Source: Fasciola hepatica
Taxonomy: Eukaryota; Platyhelminthes; Trematoda; Plagiorchiida; Fasciolidae
Assembly (NCBI GenBank): GCA_948099385.1
Contig: CANUEZ040000199.1
Span: forward strand, 196,001 to 260,000
Length of the DNA: 64,000 nucleotides
Direction of reading: 5' to 3'
Shown: positions 55,956 to 64,000 of the stretch, in pieces
How positions within the stretch are numbered: position 1 is the stretch's first letter
How the letters are laid out: every line of letters begins with the position of its first letter
Position numbers and translations under genes: made by a program
Notes under the pieces: model-generated
Seen by the model: the letters and a program-made list of their open reading frames with translations, nothing else
Databases searched by the model: none
Told to the model about the DNA's origin: nothing

Positions 55956-56468
55956 TCAAGCCAGGCAGTGCACGCAGATGTAGTCTTCGTCGCGTTGGAA
56001 ACCAGCGCATTGAAAATGCGTCCGGCGTCCGCAGGACTGGCACCGAACCCACTGTACATCTTCATCCAGGTCAACTGTTGGTTCCTCCATCCTGCATATA
56101 CTGCAGACTTCCTGCCGTATCGGAGAGGCCTGAGGATCTAGTCGTCTTCTTTTTTTGGTAGTTCGGTATTCGGCAGAGGTTGTGGTCCGCAACTGTCGGA
56201 ACTGCACCGCTTGCAGCGGATGCCCTACGACAACGATGTCCTCTTCACCTACACTCCTGACACCCAAAGGTATTTTCCGCTCAGATTTCGATACACCATC
56301 ACTGGTGCTAGGTATTGCTGAACAAACACCTGAGGAACTACAGGGAGGTACCATTTTCTTGGAATCCTCCCTGTCCCTTACGGGGCTATCGTAAGTCACC
56401 TCCACTCTAATTATTGCCCTCGGATGTAGACCAGTGATGCGCGTCAAGTGTTTAACCTGGTTTGTCAA
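55956..56468 (-). pseudogene. PHD-like C-terminal finger of the MULE protein
   Basis: The frame 56468-55956 begins with a low-complexity linker and a basic TTKKRRRLDP patch. It ends in CSIC, WVRCQSCGRRTHFQC and YICVHC: C-x2-C-x17-C-x2-C-x4-H-x2-C-x10-C-x2-C, the C4HC3 pattern of PHD fingers with all eight ligands present. It lies directly downstream of the SWIM part in the same orientation, so I read it as the C-terminus of the same protein. In MULE-type proteins a chromatin-reader finger could steer target choice (inference). Confidence 0.7.
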
Positions 56469-57128
56469 ATTCCGGTAGTTGTCACCCCCGAGATTGCTTC
56501 ATGCAACAGCTAAGTCCTTCACTATATCTTCATATCCGGCTAGTTTTACATTTTTGCCGGTGACCCGCACTTGCTCCGGCATTGGGCTCACCCATGTAGT
56601 TTTCACGTTCATCGGTGCATTTGTATTTGCCAATGTCTATCGGCCGGTTTGTATCAGTTCCAGAGGAAACCTAGTCTCCTTTACCACACAAAGCATGTGT
56701 AGACATGGCAAAGCCCACTGATGACTGAAAGAACAGTCACACTGTGGGCGGCCTGAAAGCAGCAATACTCGGTATACACGACCCCTTGACGTACGAACAG
56801 TATAGGAGCCATTCGATAATTTAATGCACAAAACGTTTTGGCTATGAAGATGTTGCACTAAGACCTCATGTGCATAAGGTGTTATTTTATTTAGAAGCGA
56901 GTGCATCCACTGTAGCTCTCCTGGGGCTGTGTATTGGATCAACTTGTCCCTAGCTAGTCGTCGCCTACGCTTATCAGCTAGTGACTCCGAACGGTCAACC
57001 ACTTTTTTAAATACGTCATAAAGTGATGATTTTCGGGACAGGCCATCCTTCAGATGCCTGTTCTCTACTTCCACTCTATTTGTAGTAAAATTGTTAAACG
57101 ACATGTGAAGACGCATCATATGCCTCAC
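56469..57128 (-). pseudogene. MULE transposase, helical region and SWIM zinc finger
   Basis: 57128-56637 contains TNRVEVENRHLKDGL, a basic helical stretch (ADKRRRRLARDKLIQY) and the SWIM finger CDCSFSHQWALPCLHML (C-x-C-x9-C-x-H). SWIM fingers follow the transposase core in many MULEs and bind DNA or protein. The sequence continues, with a stop, through VSPMPEQVRVTGKNVKLAGY to about 56490. Confidence 0.75.
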
Positions 57129-57138
57129 TCAGTTTGCC

Positions 57139-58062
57139 TTAAATGGCATCCAAGTATGTAAGAGATACTTGGCAGCTTCCGGCTTGTATAGCTTTAAAAA
57201 ACCCAAGAAAACTTACGCTGCTTTCGGTGTACACCATGTTACTCATCCACTGGAACAGTCTAAGCCTGCCCATATTTGACAACGCACACAACTGATTACA
57301 TTTCTTTTTCATGTCTTGGAGTACATGAAACCTACAGAACATTATCTGCGCATCGAGGTACTGCACCTCGGAGGCATTATACTGTGCTAAGCTCCTATCA
57401 ACTACTATCGTTTTGCAACCTCTAGACTGAGGCAACGCCTGAGCCAGGTAACCCACAGCTGTACGATAGCTGTTGCCACTCTCGTTGGGAAGAATGGCAT
57501 ATAACACACTATGCCATAAACCCGTTTCGTCAACGATCATCATGTGCCACATAGCATATCCACCACAATTCATTTGATGAGTTGCATCTTCAAGCTTTAC
57601 ATCACAAAGCTTGCTGCTTAGTTCCACGCCCTCAAAAGGCACAAACAACACAAAATTGATAACGTCACCATCACATAGAACCTTGTATTGCCCCCTATAT
57701 TTTAATAGCTGACCTACCATGGTCGCCTTGTTCCGGCCATCCTAGGTGGTAAGCCTATTTCTGACGGACCGGAAATCGTCATTACAAAGACGACGATTGA
57801 ACGCCTTCTTCGTATAATCCCTAAGCTCAGACGTATGGTGAAAGGTATGCATCAACTCAAACACATGACATTCTCGATCACGTGTCAAACGTCTATTCCT
57901 AACATACAAACTCTCCGTACCACACTGGAAACTATGGTTATTGACCACTGGCCACCGCGTCACCATGTTCACACTACCAACGGCACGGAGCGTGACGAAA
58001 GCCTCGCATCCCAAGTTTGGGTACCTGAAGCAGCGAATAAGTTTCCTTTCGGAAGTGAACAA
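57139..58062 (-). pseudogene. MULE transposase, N-terminal and catalytic domains
   Basis: 58062-57742 is a Cys/His-containing N-terminal domain (LGCEAFVTLRA, NNHSFQCGTE, FLYWCH/FAR1-like in spacing). After a single TAG at 57744-57742 the same frame continues as 57720-57139. That part contains VKLEDATHQMNCGGYAMW (first catalytic Asp in EDATHQ), the GLWHSVLYAILPNES strand, IVVDRSLAQYNASEVQYL (second Asp) and AQIMFCRFHVLQDMKKK, the C-x2-H block typical of MULE transposases. A frame change near 57130 separates it from the SWIM part. The role would be cut-and-paste transposition. Confidence 0.78.
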
Positions 58063-58599
58063 ACATTACCTTCTAGCGGAACAATGTCTCCGTCTGCGAT
58101 GTACGCCGCAGTAATTGATGAAATAGTACTCCACGTTGCTCGCCAAAACTATGCAACGTTTGTGAGCCGATTCAGCCGTACGAGAATTATACACATGGAA
58201 ACTTGATGAAGTCGCCCATTGGAACTCTCGAAATTCAGAGTTGGAACACTCTTAATTCGGGTAACTTCTCCGCATCAAACGCCAAAATTCACTGGAATTG
58301 TCCACAACTGTCCGCTCCATTACGCCAGCCGACCAGTGAAACACACCCAGAACTTGTGGCTAACATGGCGTTCGCCCTGACTTTTATATGGCCAACTAAC
58401 CAATGGACTCACAGACATCGAAACACAAACAAAAGTTTCATTTTCAGCTTAAGCATTTGATTTGCTAAGTCAAAGCTAACAACTCTAAATAAATAACATT
58501 TGGAGAAAGTTTGAGATCAAGGAATCATCCTCCAAATTCCAAACTCCACGTTACACCAACCCAGGTGGGGCGAGTCCGCACTTTCGGTTGGTCGCGCAC

Positions 58600-59640
58600 C
58601 GCTGGTATACCGAGTAAATCGTTCTTTCATAATGCTAGAGGTGCATTATCAACGAGAATGACGCAAGCCATGAAAAACGACGATTTAGAGAGGATCTGCG
58701 AACAGCGAAGTTCTGAATAGGAAGGAAAGGATATTGTGTGGAAGTACACTCGGGGAAATCGATGCATGCAAAGAGAATGGCAACCACGAAGCTGACGCAA
58801 ACTCTGAATGACGGTTCTACCGGGGTTCAATAAAATGAATGAGTTTTGAAACAAGGAGACATGAAACCAATTTTACGAATGTACATTTAGGAATTTCGGT
58901 GAGTGTGGAAGGAACAGAAGTCCATATGAAGGTGAGTTTAATTTCAAGATCAGTAACCTGTACCATTCAGAAATGCGAAAGTACCACTGGAGGGTCCTGG
59001 AAAGTAGAGGATCAATTTCCAGCCGGACAAAAATCGAGCAAAAAGTGGGCTATTGCAACAGACACTAAAGTGGAGAAACTCGGCATTTACTTGAGCATTA
59101 TTGTGCTGTTCCTCTGACATACGTGTATATTTTTACATTGACGCGTTGAGCCTTAGTGTTATTCAGCGTCATTACTGGTAATGTACAACGTTCTTTGGGT
59201 ATGGTTCGTCTGGCGGGGTAAAGTATGTGTGTCGGTCAATCAGCCAAGTGTGGCGGGATATGACGGATTTGAATGATGACCGGTATGTTAGCAGGTCGCG
59301 CGCAAACTGTTACTTGTAATGGCTGTAATGCTGATATCCGCAGGGGAGGTTTTGCGGTAATAACCCTAATTAATATGATAGGCAGTCGGGGGTATTTTCT
59401 GCCGCGTGGCTTGATTGCAGTCCCAAATGCTGTGAAAGGTTCCACTTGGGTTCATGTCGGTACGAGTCAAAGTAGCATCTTTGGTCATCCAGTTTGGCGA
59501 CTGAGATAGCGGGAGCCAACGAACCTGAAATAAGCGGGAGTTGCAGTCTGGACGTGGTTCCAGCTGTGGGTTATGGTAATATATGACGACAACAGTAATA
59601 AACTGGTAAGGTTTATGTGAATGGGGCAAGGATAAAGTTT
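58600..59640 (-). repeat. Family-1-type 3' UTR, minus-strand copy (left arm of an inverted repeat)
   Basis: Roughly 1 kb aligning with 60540-61440 on the opposite strand: taccataacccacagctgg / atcataacccacagctgg at the 5' side, then ccggctggaattga...ccctccagt and tttcaaaactcattc near the far side. Identity is perhaps 70-75% by eye. The plus-strand arm is the 3' UTR of a family-1 copy, so this is an orphan UTR truncated at both ends. Confidence 0.7.
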
Positions 59641-59689
59641 TATTTAAGCGGTCAGTGGCACCTACTCTACGTTCTGAGTGAAGGAAATA

Positions 59690-59915
59690 AGCATAGCCCT
59701 AACGGTGGACACGCTGACTATGTTATACAATCCGTATATTTCAAGGGCTCAGGCCTTTGAGGTAGGTATAGGGTACTAATAAGTCGAATAACCGCTCTGA
59801 GCAACCTAGGCTCAATTAGACCCGCATAGGGTTGGCCCCACCGCTGCAGCAATTACGAAACTCAGCGGTTCATCCGTACGATCTAGGACAGCAAAAAAGT
59901 CCCAACTTTTTACCA
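59690..59915 (+). pseudogene. Family-1 ORF2 C-terminal end plus UTR start
   Basis: Ends NPYISRAQAFEVGIGY and TAA near 59773, followed by UTR (aataaccgctctgagcaacctag...). The same end and UTR lie inverted at 63230-63060 in the copy at the right edge. Only the last 25 codons or so remain. Confidence 0.75.
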
Positions 59916-61692
59916 TCAACTTCTTCCTCCTGAAATATGCAACCCTGTGGAATAAACTCCCAGCTGAAGTCCGTTCCGTAGATTCCCTGATTATGTTTAA
60001 GCCTGGACTACACGTAGCTCTGGACATCCAAAAACTGATCGCTCTTACGAATCCTTATATGTCTTTTGATAGAGCTTATGAGGAAAACGCTGGATACTAA
60101 CCTGAACCCTTGAGAATCTAGGATGTGCCACACCATACGCCGCAGTTGCCATCACCTAAGCGTAAACCTAACAGTTTACAATGCCTAAACAGAATAATTA
60201 CCTCTAATCTATAACCACTGTCACCCCAATAGTTCATTCTACTTGGACTCCTCAGTATAGAACAACCACTATACCGAAAAAGACAGTAACAGCGTAGCGC
60301 TACGCAAACAGTATGATAGTCCTACTCGCTGTCTGTTATTTCAAACCTATCTTATCGCCTCGTGCCAAACTGCGTTCTGCGTAAACAAACGGTATTGAAG
60401 GTTATCATTACTAACCACGGGCAAATCATAAATCCTTTGAAATGCATACAGCTACCAAGCCTGTGTACGCAACTTCATCAGCCTGCAGCAGTATAGCTCA
60501 AATCCACTGCGAGCCTATTTTACCCATGCCCCACTCACATAGACCTAACCAATCCATTGTTTATTGTCTTCACATATTATCATAACCCACAGCTGGAACC
60601 ACGTCCAGACTGCAATCTCCCTTTATTTCAGGTCGTTGTCTCCCACTATCTCAGTCGCCAAATTGGCTAACCAAGGAGGCCGCTTTGACTCGTACGGACA
60701 GAGACTCAAGTGGAACCTACCATGGCAACTGGGACAGAAATCCAACCACACAACAGGAGATACCCTCAATTGCTTATCAGATCGTTCAGCATTTTCTAAC
60801 GCAACCAACACGAATTCCAGCTCACGCGCATGCCGCTAACATACAGCCACACTCGGCTGATTGACTGACACATACTTTGCCCTGCCAGATGAAACTTACG
60901 CATTCGATGTAGTACGTTACCAGAATAACACTGAAGGCAAATGCGTCATCACATACATATATATTTGTCAGTGAAGCAGCATAACGCTGAAGTCCATGCG
61001 AAGATTTTCCCACTTTATTATCCGTTAACACAGGTTATCTTTTCTCCGAACCGTAGCCGGCTGGAATTTGACTCTCCACTTCTCGAGGACCCTCCAGTTG
61101 CGCTTTCTTATTTCTGAATAGTACATGTTACTGGCCCTGAATCTAAGCTCACCTTTTATGGTCTGCTGTTTCTCCCACATCCACCGGTGTTCACTTTCAC
61201 GAAATTGGCCTCATGTCTCCCTGCTTCAAAACTCATTCCGTTTACAGAACTCCGGTAAATCCGTCATTCAGGGTCTGCATTGTCTTCATGGATCGCTATC
61301 CTCTTCGCATGCGTCGATTTTCCACCCTTTTTTTCTTGTTCAAAATTTATTCCATCTGCAGAACCTCAGTTGGCTTCTGGTTTCCTGGGCTTGAATCATT
61401 CTTGTTAATAATGCCTCCTTAGCACTGCGCTAACGATTTTCTCAATATCTCCACCGCGCACCACTGCCTGATCCGGATTCGAAACCGGTTTAAAACTGCC
61501 GCGCAAACCATTATCAGAATGGTCCATTCAAACTTTTCCTGTCATTGTTTTTTCATCTCTAATACTCTCGACTTTCATACTTAGAATATGTGAACATTTC
61601 ATCTTATTGAGTAACGTGTACACCATGATCATGCTTTAACGCGTGCGTCTCGACCATGGCCGAGAAATATACCAATATTATTATTATTATTA
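59916..61692 (+). mobile_element. 5'-truncated family-1 copy: ORF2 end and complete 3' UTR
   Basis: Begins in the ORF2 C-terminus (FFLLKYATLWNKLPAEVR, then NPYMSFDRAYEENAGY and TAA near 60100). It then has about 1.6 kb of 3' UTR ending gatcatgc...gcgtgcgtctc...ccgagaaatataccaat and an ATT tail (about 61664-61692). It gives the full 3' UTR of this family and, with copies 3 and 4, defines its terminus. Confidence 0.75.
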
Positions 61693-62879
61693 AGGAGGCT
61701 CTCCGGGGACTGAGCTATAATGCTACAGGCTAGCAGAAATGCGTCCACCGGTTGGGCTATTTTTCAAGCATTCTAAAGGATTAATGGTTCGCAAGTTGGT
61801 GGGGCAGTGTTGGAATACTAAGAAAAACCTAGGGCTTTACGGTTAGGAGGATCTAGAAATGGTAACCCTCGATACAGTTTGCTTACTGAGACTGCAGTTC
61901 AGCACCGAGGCGGTAAGGTTGGTTTGAAAGAAAAGAATGTGAATTAATGGGACTGGTACCTTGCTAGCATAGCATAATATTTGTTACGGTCTCTTTCGGT
62001 ATGGTGGTTGCTCTATACCAATGGTACCTGAGGAGCCCTAAAGTGGAACAAAATTTGATGGTGTCGGTTATGACGCAATAAGGAAAATTGGTTTCGTGCC
62101 GAGAAACACAGCAGTAAGTTCGTCTATGCTCATACTCGATGGTGCTAGTGTGCTGAGATCATACTTGATTAGGAACAAGGATATCCGATTTAGTGGTGTT
62201 TGCATGGTTACCGTGGTATCTTTCTCGGCACTAGCATATTGCAAACAGGAAAACATCCATGCGAGGACTGGTTTGGAGAGCCGTTAGAAGTGGGAACGGG
62301 ATGGTGCCAACTTTTCGTCAAGGAAGCGGACTCTAACGGTCTACATTCAGTGCCCGCAGTAGGCGGCACTAGGGCCTGCTTCAGTTAGGGAGGCAGCACG
62401 ATACACATCCATTAGCATCCAGTTCGTGCCGCTCGAAGAGTGAACCACACATTTTTAAACGTTAATATTATTATTTTTTAGTTTTATCACAGTCAGGTAT
62501 CTGGCTGTCAGAGAGGGCGGAGCTGCTTTTAATAGGTGACCACGGCTCCCACGCCCAGGCCGAAACATGGACCGCATGTAACAATCCGCGTTGAGAATAG
62601 GTCAACCACACCAGTCAATCCGTAGCAAACGGCAGCCTGGGGACATGGCTCATATGTGACAAAGCTGGTATGCCTGGAAGACAAAGCAGTGGGGTTTTTT
62701 TTCTCTCTTTTTTATGCCAATCTCTTTTTGAGGTTTATGTCATCTCATCAATGGTCAGCTATGTGCAGGGAGACAATCACAGCCAGGACTTCTCACAGAT
62801 GTGCCGCGGTAACACTCGCCATACCCGTGACTTCAGATCCCCAATGCGGTTTACATGGGACCGAAAATGCTGGGGAAGG
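61693..62879. other. No gene recognised
   Basis: About 1.2 kb after an ATT tail. Short ORFs (for example 62656-62979) show no motif. A small aatattattatt run is at about 62466. The right part may be 3' UTR of the minus-strand family-1 copy that follows. Confidence 0.4.
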
Positions 62880-64000
62880 TGTAGTCAACAATAGCCTGCA
62901 ATTATTTGATGCGGTTCATGCTCACCGAAAAGCCAGTTTGCACAAAGGTGGGGCACTACTTGAAGCCCTAACAACGTGATGCTCCTATACTTGAGTAAGC
63001 CATGGGCAGCTAAGTTGGCTTGCCACAAAAATGGTATTTGATGGTAAAATCTGAGATCGTTTTGCCGTCCTAGATCGTGTGAATGGATCGCTAAGTTCCG
63101 TAACTGCTGCAGCAGGGAGGCCAAACCTATGCGGGCCTAATTGAGACTAGGTTGCTCAAAGCGGTTATTTGATTTGTTAGTACCCTATACCTACCTCAAA
63201 TGCCTGAGCCCTTGAAATATAAGGATTGTGCATCCTGGTCAACGTGTTCACTTTTGGGGCTATGCATATTTTCTGCTTGAAAGCCACCAATGTGATTGAT
63301 AACGTCCAAATCCGTTGTGGTAGCCTGCTCCACAATGAAGCCTACTTGTCAATGAAGAAGTGCTACCGAAGAGCAAGCTTCGGTAAAGAGACAGAAACCA
63401 AAAACTCATTGTTACGTAAGGGATAAGTAGAAAGGGTTCTCACCTGCGGTGCTGAACTACATGATCTATTCTTCAATATATTGTGAAAGAATAGAAGGTT
63501 ATTTCTTATGCGGCGTAGCCATAAGGGATCGATTTTCAGCGAATCAAAACGTTCCATGTAATTGAAGTGCGAAGAAAATCCTATGAGCTGTTTCGCGAAT
63601 GTCCGTTGTACGTTCTCAAACGCTATACGGTCTCTCTGTCGCATGTTGGAACAAGTGAATGAGCCGTATTATAGAAGAGGTTTGACATGGGACTTAAAGA
63701 CGTTTAGTTTATTTTCTGGCCAAATAAACGTTTGGTGTATGAGCCCGATCTTACGGCGTGCTTTAGCCACCTGGACGGCTGCGTGTTCCGAAAATTCAAA
63801 AGTACATGAATAGTGTAGACCCAAGTCACGTACCTGAGAGTTAATGGGTATGAATTCGCCGTTTATACCAAATCTTCCAGTACGGGAATCACACTTATAC
63901 GTTGTAATATTACTTTTTTTCGGCAGAGAAACTCTTTTTCCAATCATCACTCCAGAGACTGAGAGCAAGCAGTTCCCTTGCAATGTCATCTACGGTAGAA
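62880..64000 (-). mobile_element. CR1-like family 1, copy at the right edge (ORF2 end and 3' UTR)
   Basis: The ORF2 C-terminal region enters from the right edge: 63989-63669 (SQVRDLGLHYSCTFEFSEHA, VQVAKARRKIGLIHQTF), 63644-63363 (IAFENVQRTFAKQLIGF, SHFNYMERFD, DPLWLRRIRNNL), then, after a frame change, NPYISRAQAFEVGIGY and a stop near 63180. 3' UTR follows to about 62880. The VRDLGLHYS and NYMERF blocks match copy 2 closely. The RT core lies beyond 64000. Confidence 0.82.

Larger units (their letters stand above)
55956..58210 (-). mobile_element. Mutator-like (MULE) transposon coding region
   Basis: Three blocks in order on the minus strand: an N-terminal DNA-binding-like domain plus MULE transposase, a SWIM zinc finger, and a C-terminal PHD-like finger, all from one decayed gene. 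No terminal inverted repeats or 9-11-bp duplication could be recognised, so the ends are unknown and it could be a domesticated-then-dead gene rather than a transposon. Confidence 0.7.

Noticed and set aside
54850..58600. Terminal inverted repeats for the Mutator-like element
   Set aside because: Compared the 55.7-55.9 kb and 58.4-58.5 kb flanks by eye; only weak direct, not inverted, similarity (aaccaatg-like words).
1..64000. CRISPR array, operon structure, prokaryotic promoters or ribosome-binding sites
   Set aside because: The sequence is eukaryotic; the only short repeats are microsatellites and transposon tails.

Overview
The window looks like a transposon-dense stretch of a flatworm (Platyhelminthes) nuclear genome, most likely a parasitic fluke or tapeworm. 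This is inferred from the mixture of two-ORF CR1-like non-LTR retrotransposons, BEL/Pao LTR retrotransposons, a Penelope-like endonuclease and a Mutator-like DNA transposon. Base composition looks roughly balanced by eye, which argues against the AT-rich schistosomes. I cannot name the species. I found no convincing single-copy host gene, tRNA or rRNA gene; almost every long reading frame is a retroelement protein or a fragment of one.

Layout. 1-3480 (-): CR1-like family-1 element running off the left edge. 3650-8590 (-): two CR1-like family-2 fragments. 8591-8931 (-): truncated BEL LTR joined to one of them. 9000-10560 (+): family-2 5' half. 10581-18023 (+): BEL/Pao element A with two 375-bp LTRs, carrying a nested solo LTR (14306-14681) and a nested 451-bp terminal-repeat retrotransposon in miniature (TRIM; 16488-16938). 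18024-18430 (-): PHD-type ORF1 fragment. 19005-19470 (-): Penelope-like endonuclease. 20924-26390 (-): three decayed family-2 ORF2 copies. 26391-31135 (-): BEL element B. 31850-37500 (+): best-preserved family-1 element. 37757-39893 (-): BEL fragment C. 39894-54150 (-): a long family-1 element split by a second family-1 element (41490-48063, +), which itself holds a solo BEL LTR. 54690-54849 (-): solo TRIM repeat. 55956-58210 (-): Mutator-like transposase with SWIM and PHD-like fingers. 58600-61692: inverted family-1 3' UTRs. 62880-64000 (-): family-1 3' end running off the right edge.

How the parts relate. Family-1 elements encode ORF1 plus an APE endonuclease/reverse transcriptase ORF2. They have long pyrimidine-rich 3' UTRs ending in a shared motif and an ATT-rich tail. 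Family-2 elements have a different ORF1 and ORF2. The BEL copies A, B and C share a block that is almost identical in sequence but already broken at the same codons and altered at the same catalytic residues. They diverge abruptly outside that block, which is the strangest feature here. The TRIM is the clearest candidate for an undescribed small element: 160-bp direct repeats, TG...CA ends, a 4-bp target duplication, a restored host reading frame when it is ignored, and an unoccupied homologous site in copy B.
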